The notes under the pieces: generated by a model | What the model was told of the DNA's origin: nothing | Databases searched by the model: none | What the model saw: only the letters and a program-made list of their open reading frames with translations | Made by a program: the position numbers and the translations under genes | Shown: positions 33,304 to 41,243 of the stretch, piece after piece | How positions within the stretch are numbered: the first letter of the stretch is position 1 | Layout of the letters: every line of letters starts with the position of its first letter | From: Bacteroidales bacterium UBA2287 | GTDB taxonomy: Bacteria; Bacteroidota; Bacteroidia; Bacteroidales; Tenuifilaceae | DNA length: 64,000 nucleotides | Assembly (NCBI GenBank): GCA_002345675.1 | Contig: DDWL01000021.1 | Location: 62,001-126,000, forward strand | Reading direction: 5' to 3'

Positions 33304-35103
33304 TTAATCGTCGCCATTTAAGCTATCCTTTCCGGCTGCATAAATGCTAGCTAAAATCGATTCGTACTTATCGGAAATAATCTTTCTACGAAGCTTAAGT
33401 GTGGGGGAAAGTTCACCAGTTTTCGAATCCCACTGCTCAGCAACTAGTCGAAACCGCTTAATATGCTCGTGAGTTCCTAACTGTGAGTTAATGGTTTTAA
33501 TCTCCCTTTGAAATCGACTTTGGACTTGAGGAATTGTAATTAGCTCAATGTTGTTCTCGAAATGTATTTTATGGCGAGCACACCAATCGTGTAAAAAGCT
33601 GAAGTTTGGCGATATTAGCGCGCTTACAAACTTTTCGTTTTCGCCAACAACCATGGCCTGTTCAATAAAAAACGACTCCTTTAACTTATTTTCAATTGCC
33701 TGAGGGGCAACATATTTACCACTCGACATTTTAAAGATTTCCTTTTTACGGTCGGTAATAAGGAGGAACTTATCCTTTTCGAACTTTCCTATGTCGCCAG
33801 TGTGAAACCAACCATCCGAATCGATTGCCTCGGCAGTTTGCTCGGGACTTCGATAGTACCCTTGCATTAAGCTGGGGCCTCGCATTAGTATTTCGCCATC
33901 GTCGGCAAGTTTTACTTCAACATTATGAATAACAACGCCAACCGACCCAAACATTACATTTCTGTTGCCTTTAGGGTGGTTTAGCGAAATTGCTGGCGAT
34001 GTTTCGGTTAGGCCGTACCCTTCGAAAATAGGAATACCTGCAGCCCAGTAAACACGGGCAAGACGCGCTTGTAACGCAGCACCTCCCGAAATTAAAAATT
34101 TAACCTGCCCACCCAGAGCCGCTTGCCATTTACTGAATATAAGCTTTCGAGCAATTGCTAGCTGAAGATTGTAGAACCAGCCATTTCCATCTTCCTTATA
34201 CTTAAAACCTAAATTTACTGCCCAAAAGAAAAGCTGCTTTTTAATGCCTTTAAGGTCTTTGCCCTTTGCAATAATTTTATCGAAAACCTTTTCGAGAACC
34301 CTCGGAACTGCGATAAACACCTGAGGTTGTATCTCTTTCATGTTTTCGGCTATGGTTCCCATATTTTCGGCATAGTAGACTGTAACGCCCTTTGTTTGGT
34401 AGAAATAGCCAACCATACGTTCGAGTACATGGCTAAGAGGAAGAAAGCTAAGCGCCTTATCGCCTGCAGCTATTGGAAAGAGTTCGATACATGCGCTTAC
34501 ATTGCTCAAAAAGTTACGATGCGAAAGCATAACACCCTTGGAAAGGCCAGTAGTTCCCGATGTATAAATTATTGAAACTGTGTCGTCGGGGGTTACCGAA
34601 TTTTTAACCGAATCAAGTTCCTTAGCCATTTCGGAAGCCACACTTTTACCCTTTTCGTAAACCTCGCTCCAGTAAGGAGCATCGGGAATTTCGTTAAAAG
34701 TATAAACGCCCAAAATATTAGGTAATTGGTTGGCGATGGGTTTTATGCGGTCGTAAAGCTGCTTGTCGGAAACAAAAACAAGTTTCGATTCGGAATGACT
34801 TAAAATATGCTCGTACTCTTCGTTACTAATTGTTGGGTAAATGGGAACATGCACCAATCCGGCCTGACTTAAACCCATGTCTAAAAAATTCCACTCGGGC
34901 CTATTGTTAGTTATGCTCGCTACTTTATCTCCTTTTTTCAGTCCTAGCGAAAGGAAAGCATAACTCAAATTGTTGGCATAATCTTGATACTGTGAAATGG
35001 AGTATTCAATCCAAACTCCATTTTGCTTACTTGCCAAAACAGGACTATTACTGTAAGTTGCTTTTCCCATTTCGAGCAAGTCGAATGTGCGTTCTGCTTT
35101 CAT
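33304..35103 (-). CDS. Long-chain fatty acid CoA ligase (AMP-forming)
   Basis: A 599-residue adenylate-forming enzyme, FadD15-like. The AMP-binding P-loop YTSGTTGLSKG is at 180-190, then SFLPLSHVLERM, the GYGLTETSPAISLN A5 motif, and GWFHTGDIGKFEKDKFL with ITDRKKEIFKMSSGKYVAPQ at the A7/A8 hinge, ending at a small C-terminal domain with a lysine in KTGELSPTLKLRR. It activates long-chain fatty acids with ATP and CoA for lipid synthesis or degradation. No other lipid gene is adjacent except the acyltransferase about 2.5 kb away. It stands alone, ending at the shared terminator. Confidence 0.95.
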   Translation of the reverse strand: MKAERTFDLLEMGKATYSNSPVLASKQNGVWIEYSISQYQDYANNLSYAFLSLGLKKGDKVASITNNRPEWNFLDMGLSQAGLVHVPIYPTISNEEYEHILSHSESKLVFVSDKQLYDRIKPIANQLPNILGVYTFNEIPDAPYWSEVYEKGKSVASEMAKELDSVKNSVTPDDTVSIIYTSGTTGLSKGVMLSHRNFLSNVSACIELFPIAAGDKALSFLPLSHVLERMVGYFYQTKGVTVYYAENMGTIAENMKEIQPQVFIAVPRVLEKVFDKIIAKGKDLKGIKKQLFFWAVNLGFKYKEDGNGWFYNLQLAIARKLIFSKWQAALGGQVKFLISGGAALQARLARVYWAAGIPIFEGYGLTETSPAISLNHPKGNRNVMFGSVGVVIHNVEVKLADDGEILMRGPSLMQGYYRSPEQTAEAIDSDGWFHTGDIGKFEKDKFLLITDRKKEIFKMSSGKYVAPQAIENKLKESFFIEQAMVVGENEKFVSALISPNFSFLHDWCARHKIHFENNIELITIPQVQSRFQREIKTINSQLGTHEHIKRFRLVAEQWDSKTGELSPTLKLRRKIISDKYESILASIYAAGKDSLNGDD

Positions 35104-35189
35104 TTCAATTGAATTAGTTAAAAAAACGAAGTTTAAAAATAGCTTTTTAAAAAATACTTATATTTACCAAAACCTGAACATGTAAAAGT

Positions 35190-36065
35190 ATGAAAAAGTT
35201 CAATCTAATATTGGTCGTTTGTTTAATTATTAATACGGCTACTGGTCAAACTCTCGAAGCTTATCGCATTTACAACAATAAAGGGGAACCTGTTTCGTAT
35301 GGCGAAATGGCTAAAACCCTCTCCGAATCGAGTATAGTTCTATTTGGCGAACTTCACGACAACCCCATTGCGCATTGGCTTCAAATTGAATTAACTAATA
35401 CATTGTACAATAACTTTAACAAGCAACTTGTTTTAGGTGCCGAAATGTTCGAAAGCGACAATCAGCTTATTGTTAACGAGTACCTTTCGGGAACCATTAA
35501 TCAAAAGCGATTTGAGGAAGAGGCTCGATTATGGCCAAACTATAAAACCGACTATAAGCCCCTAATTGAATTTGCAAAGGAAAAGGGATTGCCGTTTATT
35601 GCAACCAACATTCCACGTCGGTATGCCACTGTAGTTTCGAGTAGCGGTTTTGAAGCTCTCGAAAGCCTTACCAGCGAAGCAAAAAGCTATATTGCGCCCC
35701 TTCCTATCGATTATGACCCCACATTACCTAGCTATAAAGCTATGCTAAGCATGGGTGGAATGCCAGGTAAAAGCATGACTGCAAGCGAGAACTTTCCAAA
35801 AGCACAAGCAGTAAAGGATGCAACCATGGCTTGGTTTATAAATAAAAACCTTAAAGAGAATAATATTTTTATTCATTTCCATGGAACTTACCACTCGAAT
35901 AATTACGAAGGAATTTACTGGTACTTAACCCGCACAAACAGCAAAACTAAAATTGCTACAATTGCAACCGTTATTCAAGATAAAACAGATGTGCTGGAAA
36001 GCGAAAACAACAATTTAGCAAACTTTATAATTGTAGTTCCTAGTCGTATGACTCGGACATACTAG
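35190..36065 (+). CDS. ChaN-like exported protein (haem-binding-uptake Tiki superfamily)
   Basis: A 291-residue protein with an N-terminal signal peptide (1-20, ending ATGQ). The motif SSIVLFGELHDNPIAHWLQ is the ChaN/Tiki domain start (E-x-H active or metal site) and FHGTYHSNNYEGI the end histidine motif. Family members in other bacteria have been linked to haem binding or metallopeptidase-like activity. The signal ends without a lipobox cysteine, unlike the ChaN lipoproteins. It stands alone and overlaps the convergent gene 36040-36495 by 26 bp. Confidence 0.82.
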   Translation: MKKFNLILVVCLIINTATGQTLEAYRIYNNKGEPVSYGEMAKTLSESSIVLFGELHDNPIAHWLQIELTNTLYNNFNKQLVLGAEMFESDNQLIVNEYLSGTINQKRFEEEARLWPNYKTDYKPLIEFAKEKGLPFIATNIPRRYATVVSSSGFEALESLTSEAKSYIAPLPIDYDPTLPSYKAMLSMGGMPGKSMTASENFPKAQAVKDATMAWFINKNLKENNIFIHFHGTYHSNNYEGIYWYLTRTNSKTKIATIATVIQDKTDVLESENNNLANFIIVVPSRMTRTY

Positions 36066-36495
36066 AAACTTGCTGCTCTTTTGTTTGATTGGTAAATGAT
36101 TGAATCCAATTCAGTGCCTCATCATCGTTTCGAAAAAACATAAATGGAATTTTAAACTTTCGAGTTGAGTGCAGAATAATATTTAAGTAGTACTTTTTAA
36201 AAAGACTGCCATCAAAAACCACAGCGATTCTTTTTACTCCTTTTTTAATTACTTGCAAAACTGCGTACGACACCAACCAATTACGAACTTCTTGATTTAC
36301 GGTACAGTGCCTAATATCTGAAAGAAAAGTATGAACTGGAAGTTGGTGTTTATCGAAAAAATTGTTGGCTACACTAAAAGCGTACTCGTAATGATCCTTA
36401 GTTAATTGGCCTTTCCATAAAACACTAACGGTTCTTAAATCATAAATATACTTTACTAAAGCGTAGGGCTCATTTAGTATTATTATCTCTCTCAT
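36040..36495 (-). CDS. Conserved-looking STAS/SpoIIAA-like protein, unrecognised
   Basis: A 151-residue soluble protein with no signal peptide or membrane helix. The pattern SDIRHCTVNQEVRNWLVSYA followed by KRIAVVFDGSLFKKYYLNII and HSTRKFKIPFMFFRNDDEALNWI is that of small SpoIIAA/STAS-like domains of Bacteroidota, which end with a D-x-x-A-x-x-W-(I/L) helix. Role unknown. It ends within the end of the ChaN-like gene. Assignment of the fold is from pattern only. Confidence 0.6.
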   Translation of the reverse strand: MREIIILNEPYALVKYIYDLRTVSVLWKGQLTKDHYEYAFSVANNFFDKHQLPVHTFLSDIRHCTVNQEVRNWLVSYAVLQVIKKGVKRIAVVFDGSLFKKYYLNIILHSTRKFKIPFMFFRNDDEALNWIQSFTNQTKEQQVSSMSESYD

Positions 36496-36597
36496 TTGAA
36501 ATACAACTTAAATTGCTTCGATTAGTGGCACTTTTTATCTTGAATTCGCCAATGTATTTTGTTCCCCAACTTACATATTATTTAATTTTCCTCATAC

Positions 36598-37632
36598 CTA
36601 CTCTGTTTTAGGTAACTGAAAATACATTCTCTTTTTACAAATGAAGTACTGAAAAAGAATACAGTAGGGGTACAAAAAGGTTTTCGATTTAGTATTCTCT
36701 TTGCATTTACTCTTTTTATATGCGTTGCGCTTTAAACTTTTTAAAAAGTAAAAGTGAGCCTTATAAACCGAAAGGGTAAACGAGAAGTTACCCGATAGTG
36801 CATAAAGAACCGACGATGCCAAGTCGAGAACCATTCGAAACGAGAGCGTTAAAAACAACCTTGCTCCGAACAGATTTTTATGAAGCATTAAAAGGTTGTT
36901 ACGGTGATTTAGGTATACCTTAAACGGGTTATTATTTGGAAGCGTTCCTCCGCCAACATGTAAAACAGAACTTTGCGGAACAACCCAAATGGAGTATCCA
37001 AGCCTGTTTAACCTCCAGCAAAGGTCAATTTCTTCCATGTGTGCAAAAAAGTTGGTATCGAACCCTCCTACTTCCCAAAAAGCCTTCGACTTTATAACCA
37101 TGCAGGCTCCAGTAGCCCAAAATACCCTATGGGTATTATCGTATTGTCCCTTATCCTCTTCGGTAACCGAAAGAATTCGCCCACGACAAAAAGGATAGCC
37201 AAGAAAATCGACAAAACCGCCCGATGCACCAGCGTACTCGAATTTATGCGGCTCGTTAAAACTTAAAATTTTAGGTTGACATGCAGCAGCTTTAGGATTC
37301 TCTTCGAGAAAGTTAACCAATGGATTTAGCCAACCCCTATCGACCTTTACATCGGAATTTACAATAACATAGTAATCGGCACTAACTTGCTTTAAAGCAA
37401 TATTGTAGCCGCCAGTAAACCCATAGTTTTTGTCTAAAACAATAAGCCTTACCGAAGGGAATTCGCTGCGAATCCATTTTACCGAATTATCGGTTGAGCC
37501 ATTATCGACTACAACAATTGATGAATCGAAACCCTCAACAGCAGAATGCTGAGCAAACGACGATAAAAACTGTTTAAGGAAGTTTATCCCATTCCAGTTT
37601 AAAATTACAACGGCTATGGTTTTGTTACTCAT
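36598..37632 (-). CDS. Glycosyltransferase family 2
   Basis: A 344-residue GT-A enzyme of the dTDP-rhamnosyl/GlcNAc transferase type: VVILNWNGINFLKQFLSSFA start, VVDNGSTDNSV sugar-nucleotide site, VNSDVKVDRGW metal-binding D-x-D, and FAHMEEIDLCWRLNRLGYS acceptor site. The C-terminal 70 residues are basic and probably lie at the membrane. Its start overlaps the acyltransferase gene end by 8 bp, so the two act in the same cell-envelope pathway (lipid A or polysaccharide). The exact sugar is unknown. Confidence 0.9.
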   Translation of the reverse strand: MSNKTIAVVILNWNGINFLKQFLSSFAQHSAVEGFDSSIVVVDNGSTDNSVKWIRSEFPSVRLIVLDKNYGFTGGYNIALKQVSADYYVIVNSDVKVDRGWLNPLVNFLEENPKAAACQPKILSFNEPHKFEYAGASGGFVDFLGYPFCRGRILSVTEEDKGQYDNTHRVFWATGACMVIKSKAFWEVGGFDTNFFAHMEEIDLCWRLNRLGYSIWVVPQSSVLHVGGGTLPNNNPFKVYLNHRNNLLMLHKNLFGARLFLTLSFRMVLDLASSVLYALSGNFSFTLSVYKAHFYFLKSLKRNAYKKSKCKENTKSKTFLYPYCILFQYFICKKRMYFQLPKTE

Positions 37633-38512
37633 TACTTACACTATTACGCTTACGTTTCCAACGGCGATGCGACCATAGCCAGTGCTCGGGTTGCTCGATT
37701 ATTTGATTTTCTAAAACTTTTACATGCAAGTTGGTTAGCTCGTACTGAGCAAAACTTTTAGGATTTGTACAAAGCACCTCAAAAGTTAACTCGTACCTTC
37801 CTCGCGCCACTTTTCTCATTTTACTAAAAAGAACTGGGAGGTCGAGTTTCTCGGCTATTTTTTCGACCCCAAGAAAAACGGGAGTATCCTGATTCAAAAA
37901 ATTGGTCCAGTATCTTATATCTCCCGAAGCAGGTGTTTGATCAGAAATTAGGCCAAGTAATACCATGTCGCCAGATCTAACACGACTAATAACTGTTTTA
38001 AAAGCATCGTTCATGGCAACGGGAACTCCCCCAAAACGCATCCTCGAATTATTAAGTAATCGCTCAAATCGCTTGTCAACTAATGGCTTGTAAACGCCTA
38101 AAGCAATATGCTTAATATGAGCCGAAATAAGGCTCATAAGTTCCCAGTTGCCGTAATGGCCAAGTGCGAGTATTACGCTTTTTCGTGCGTTATAAAACTG
38201 ATCGAGGATTTCGGGATTTATGAACTTACACATTTTTAAAACCCTTCGTTTGCTTGCGTGAAGCATAATAATGTCTTCGAAAAAGAGGTCGGCAAAATGT
38301 GTGTAAAACTTTTTTTCAATAGTTATAATTTCTTTTAAAGATTTCTCAGGAAAGGAATTAAGCAAGTTCTCTCGAACTACAGTGCGCCTGTAGCCAGCAA
38401 TGCGATACATAATAAATGCCAACAAGTCGGACAAAATATAAATAGCCCTAAATGGCAACTGGGCTAGTAACCATGAGAAAACGTAAAAAGTATAAAAAAA
38501 GAGAGCCTGCAT
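37625..38512 (-). CDS. Lysophospholipid/lipid A acyltransferase (LpxL-like)
   Basis: A 295-residue inner-membrane enzyme of the Lip_A_acyltrans family. There is one N-terminal hydrophobic helix (about 5-32), the catalytic motif GHYGNWE at 118-124 with H119, and a D-Q-T motif (LISDQTPASGDIRYW) with HWLWSHRRWKRKR near the end, which is the usual LpxL/HtrB finish. It transfers an acyl chain to a lipid A precursor. Follows the inositol monophosphatase by 4 bp and overlaps the glycosyltransferase by 8 bp, forming a three-gene operon. Confidence 0.92.
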   Translation of the reverse strand: MQALFFYTFYVFSWLLAQLPFRAIYILSDLLAFIMYRIAGYRRTVVRENLLNSFPEKSLKEIITIEKKFYTHFADLFFEDIIMLHASKRRVLKMCKFINPEILDQFYNARKSVILALGHYGNWELMSLISAHIKHIALGVYKPLVDKRFERLLNNSRMRFGGVPVAMNDAFKTVISRVRSGDMVLLGLISDQTPASGDIRYWTNFLNQDTPVFLGVEKIAEKLDLPVLFSKMRKVARGRYELTFEVLCTNPKSFAQYELTNLHVKVLENQIIEQPEHWLWSHRRWKRKRNSVSNE

Positions 38513-38516
38513 TATT

Positions 38517-39314
38517 CTACTTGTTCATAATGTTTGCAACCGAATTCTTAAACTCGTTGAATATATTGGCGTTGGTGGCAATTATATCGTCGCCAAAAAT
38601 GTAAGTATTTCCGCCTTTAAAGTCCGAAACTTTTCCGCCCGCCTGCTGAACAATAAAGGCTCCAGCAGCTACATCCCAAGGTTTTAGGCTATACTCGTAA
38701 AATGCATCGAAGCGACCACAAGCAACATAAGCCAAATCGGTTGCTGCCGAGCCAAGACGCCTAAGTCCGTGCGAATGCTGCATAAAGTACTCCATGGTTT
38801 GCAGGTACTCCTTCATTCGGCTGTAGTTGTAGTAAGGAAAACCGGTTGCAATTAGCGAGTCGTCGACTTTGTCGATTTGCGAAACCGAAATGGCTTTGCC
38901 ATTTAAATATGCGGGTGAACCCTGCCATGCGTAAAAGCACTCGTCGAGGCTTATTTCGTATATTACACCAAGCAACATTTCGTTGCCCTTCGACAGGGCA
39001 ATGCTAACCGCAAAGGGCGAAAGGCCATGAATAAAGTTTGTGGTTCCGTCGAGCGGGTCGACAATCCAGTTATAGCCACCCTCAACAAGCGATCCGGTTC
39101 CCTCTTCGGCAATAAACCCTGAACCTGGTAGAATTTGCCTAAGTCCTTCGACAAGTATTCGTTCAGCCTCCTTATCGACATGCGACACAAAATCGTGTTG
39201 TCCTTTTGTTTCAACTTTCGAAAACGAAAATCCTTTGCGTTGATTCTGAATATACTTACCAGCTTGCTTTGCAAGAATTATGGTGTTACTACAAATTTCG
39301 TTTAGGTTAAGCAT
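38517..39314 (-). CDS. Inositol monophosphatase family protein
   Basis: A 265-residue enzyme of the FIG superfamily. The metal site IAEEGTG (first acidic pair), WIVDPLDGTTNFIHG at 83-97 and KPWDVAAGAFIVQQAGG (about 215-231) are all intact. It hydrolyses inositol-1-phosphate or a related sugar phosphate. Opens the operon with the acyltransferase and glycosyltransferase. SuhB-like roles in RNA processing are also possible for this family. Confidence 0.94.
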   Translation of the reverse strand: MLNLNEICSNTIILAKQAGKYIQNQRKGFSFSKVETKGQHDFVSHVDKEAERILVEGLRQILPGSGFIAEEGTGSLVEGGYNWIVDPLDGTTNFIHGLSPFAVSIALSKGNEMLLGVIYEISLDECFYAWQGSPAYLNGKAISVSQIDKVDDSLIATGFPYYNYSRMKEYLQTMEYFMQHSHGLRRLGSAATDLAYVACGRFDAFYEYSLKPWDVAAGAFIVQQAGGKVSDFKGGNTYIFGDDIIATNANIFNEFKNSVANIMNK

Positions 39315-39360
39315 ATAAAATGAGTAGATTAAAATAAAATCCGATATTAAAGTATTGATT

Positions 39361-39404
39361 GATTGGTTAATTGGTTAATTGAGTTAATTGGTTGCCCCGA
39401 TAAT
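39361..39404. repeat. TTGGTTAA repeats and CCCCGATAATTATCGGGG palindrome
   Basis: Short near-8-bp repeats (attggtta) at about 39358-39386 run into a perfect 18-bp palindrome at 39387-39404. The palindrome is identical to the core of the 40-bp palindrome at 30093-30132. It lies just downstream of higA and upstream of the IMPase gene. Confidence 0.75.
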
Positions 39405-39422
39405 TATCGGGGGGTTGATTTG

Positions 39423-39773
39423 TTATGCTAATAAAATCTCTGCAGGGATTCGTAATCCTTTGTATAAAGATTTTACCATACTAAGAGTTAATTTTCTTTT
39501 CCTATTTAAAACTTCGCTCACACGACTTTGGCTGCCTAAATATTTCACCATATCAGCTTTGGTCATTCCCATTTGTTCCATGCGAAATTTTATGGCATCA
39601 ACTGGATCGGGTGGTGCAATGGGATAATGTTTCATCTCGTACGATTCGATTAATGTTACAAGCAAATCCAATTCATCTCCCTGCGGAGTATCCTTTTTTG
39701 CACCCCACAATTCCTCAACTCTTTGAATTGAGTCATAGTAATCCTGCTCTGTTTTAATTGGTTTTATTTCCAT
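39423..39773 (-). CDS. higA: HigA-type antitoxin with Cro/C1 helix-turn-helix
   Basis: A 116-residue protein: an N-terminal region MEIKPIKTEQDYYDSIQRVE, then a helix-turn-helix at about 65-105 with GMTKADMVKYLGSQSRVSEV and LNRKRKLTLSMVKSLYKGL. Start is ATG 39771-39773, 2 bp after the higB stop; a TTG at 39779 would overlap higB by 4 bp. It follows the toxin gene, which is the usual HigBA order. It represses its own operon, probably via the palindrome at 40074-40104. Confidence 0.9.
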   Translation of the reverse strand: MEIKPIKTEQDYYDSIQRVEELWGAKKDTPQGDELDLLVTLIESYEMKHYPIAPPDPVDAIKFRMEQMGMTKADMVKYLGSQSRVSEVLNRKRKLTLSMVKSLYKGLRIPAEILLA

Positions 39774-39775
39774 AA

Positions 39776-40075
39776 TCAAATCGGTTTAACATCTATTTGG
39801 TCATATTGTTTATGGGTCCCAATAAAGCGTATAAAAATGGTCTGAAACTCATATTCAACTGCAACAAGCAACCTATAAGTGTTACCTTTTATATTAAAAA
39901 CAACTCTCCCATCGCCTATAATGCTGGCACTCTTGTACTGATGTTTTAAATCATTGGGGCTTTTCCAATCTGCAATCTTTGCTTCATGATACCAAGACCT
40001 TAATGAAGCCTCAGAATCAGCGTACTCTGGCTTTTCAAAAAACTCCCTCAAAGTTCTAAAAGCAATAATTCTCAT
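39776..40075 (-). CDS. higB: HigB-type mRNA interferase toxin
   Basis: A 99-residue HigB toxin of the RelE superfamily: RTLREFFEKPEYADSEASLR at the start, WHY-like SWYHEAKIADWKSPNDLK, a VVFNIKGNTYRLLVAVEYE core and FIRFIGTHKQYDQIDVK near the end. It cleaves ribosome-bound mRNA in the family. Its 3' end is 2 bp from the antitoxin. The start codon is part of the right arm of a 12-bp inverted repeat, giving likely direct autoregulation. Confidence 0.92.
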   Translation of the reverse strand: MRIIAFRTLREFFEKPEYADSEASLRSWYHEAKIADWKSPNDLKHQYKSASIIGDGRVVFNIKGNTYRLLVAVEYEFQTIFIRFIGTHKQYDQIDVKPI

Positions 40076-40104
40076 GATGCAAATTTATAAATAATTTGCA
40101 TCAT
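40074..40104. promoter_or_regulatory. Operator-like palindrome overlapping the higB start codon
   Basis: ATGATGCAAATT (40074-40085) and AATTTGCATCAT (40093-40104) are perfect 12-bp inverted repeats with a 7-bp spacer. The left arm covers part of the higB ATG (40073-40075). The minus-strand -7 box TAAATTTG (40087-40080) is inside it, which would put the transcription start at or near the ATG (leaderless message). The best candidate binding site for HigA. Confidence 0.7.
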
Positions 40105-40139
40105 TTCCCGATTTGGGATATTTTTATAGTAATTTATTG

Positions 40140-40320
40140 ATTACAATGAGTTTTAAGGTATGCGCAAACAACTGGGATTATGGTTAATGGGCGAGAAAGT
40201 GCTGTGTTTTCGTCCCCTCATAAAATTGCCCGAGTGGGCAAAGAAACTCCGATTCAGTTTACTATCGGAACCAAGTATCAACCCAAATTAGCTACACCCC
40301 TTGTTGTTAGCAGTAATTAA
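40140..40320 (-). other. Structured non-coding block after the coiled-coil/RelE-like pair
   Basis: No open gene. Contains hairpins TTGCCC-GAGT-GGGCAA and CCGAT-N10-ATCGG, and, 8-12 bp after the stop at 40321, the motif GCTAACAACAAGGGGTGTA (minus strand). The motif resembles CGCTAACAAGGGGTGTA beside the KilA-N gene at 13886-13902. The far end (GTTGTTTGCGC) is complementary to the start (GCTAACAACA). It may be an attC-like recombination site or a relic; nothing else is visible in it. Confidence 0.35.
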
Positions 40321-40719
40321 TTAGAATTCAGTTACTTTTAGCGAATTGTTCTTAACTTCGGAACTATAATTCTGAATAAATTTTTCAATTTCTTTTTCGG
40401 TAACGTTAATCTTTGCGTATTTCCCTTTCTTTGGAAAAACATAAAGGAATGTTATGCTTTCTTTGTCTTTATTTGCTATAAAAAGCAATCTAAACCCGTC
40501 ACGTTTACTTAAATTCTGTCCGCTATTTGGAATTCTTGTTTTTATTAATCTGTAAGGTTGAAAATCAAGGATATTATCCCTAAAATTCCATATTTCATTA
40601 AAATTCATTTCGTTGAAAACACATTTAATGTCTTCATTACAAGAAAAGTAACCTAATTTCTTTTTTGAAATTAATTCTTTTATAGAAGTTTCAAAATCAG
40701 ACGTATAAAAGAAAACCAT
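40321..40719 (-). CDS. Small protein with RelE-like toxin features
   Basis: A 132-residue protein from ATG 40717-40719 (MVFFYTSDFETSIKEL). The central and last parts, YRLIKTRIPNSGQNLSKRDG followed by FRLLFIANKDKESITFLYVF and PKKGKYAKINVTEKEIEKFI, follow the strand order and the I-x-x-x-G-K-(S/R)-G-G-(F/Y)-R motif of some RelE/HigB-like toxins. The pair 40321/40721 has only a 1-bp gap. A toxin role is inferred, not shown. Codon use differs from core genes. Confidence 0.55.
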   Translation of the reverse strand: MVFFYTSDFETSIKELISKKKLGYFSCNEDIKCVFNEMNFNEIWNFRDNILDFQPYRLIKTRIPNSGQNLSKRDGFRLLFIANKDKESITFLYVFPKKGKYAKINVTEKEIEKFIQNYSSEVKNNSLKVTEF

Positions 40720-40720
40720 T

Positions 40721-41146
40721 CTACTCAATGCTACTTAATATTCCTGTTATGTTTTTATTGACAGGAAGAACTTCGTTTTTAAGTTCAAGGTCGCCAATAA
40801 TCTCATTGAATAGATTAATTTCATTAGATAATTCTTTAGCTGCGGTCTTTACACCTGTATAAATATGATTATTCTTTTTGATTTGTGAAGTTAATCGAAT
40901 AAGAGCGTTTCGTAGTTCCTTTAGGTTGCTTTTTAGTTCCAAATAAAGTTCTTTATGATTAAATAATTCATCATAGAGCGTAGTGTTGAGGCTTGCTAAT
41001 TTTTCTTTGCAGTCTAATATTATATTTCTAAACTTACAAATTGTGTCAAGGTAAACATTAATATGGTCTTCCGTAGTTAATTTATTTGATGCAATCGCTA
41101 CGGATTCTTTAACTTCATTTACTTTTATTTCAATTGCAGTATTCAT
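40721..41146 (-). CDS. Coiled-coil partner of the RelE-like gene, unrecognised
   Basis: A 141-residue, almost all-helical protein (NTAIEIKVNEVKESVAIASN, LDTICKFRNIILDCKEKLASL, YLELKSNLKELRNALIRLTS). I recognise no family. The start is ATG 41144-41146; an in-frame start at 41185 is excluded because the -7 box lies at 41183-41190. It comes first in a two-gene transcript with a perfect promoter and ends 1 bp before its partner. An antitoxin or adaptor role fits the arrangement, but this is inference. Confidence 0.6.
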   Translation of the reverse strand: MNTAIEIKVNEVKESVAIASNKLTTEDHINVYLDTICKFRNIILDCKEKLASLNTTLYDELFNHKELYLELKSNLKELRNALIRLTSQIKKNNHIYTGVKTAAKELSNEINLFNEIIGDLELKNEVLPVNKNITGILSSIE

Positions 41147-41182
41147 TTCAATTATTTCTATTAATTGCCTGATTCTTATACG

Positions 41183-41213
41183 CAAAGATAGGCTAAAAGT
41201 TTATCAATCCAAA
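41183..41213 (-). promoter_or_regulatory. Perfect promoter for the coiled-coil/RelE-like pair
   Basis: On the minus strand TTTG (41213-41210), exactly 19 bp and TATCTTTG (41190-41183) fit TTTG-N19-TAnnTTTG. The start site would lie near 41176, about 30 nt before the ATG at 41146. Confidence 0.7.
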
Positions 41214-41243
41214 TCCAATTGGTTTACAGATTATTGCACTTAT

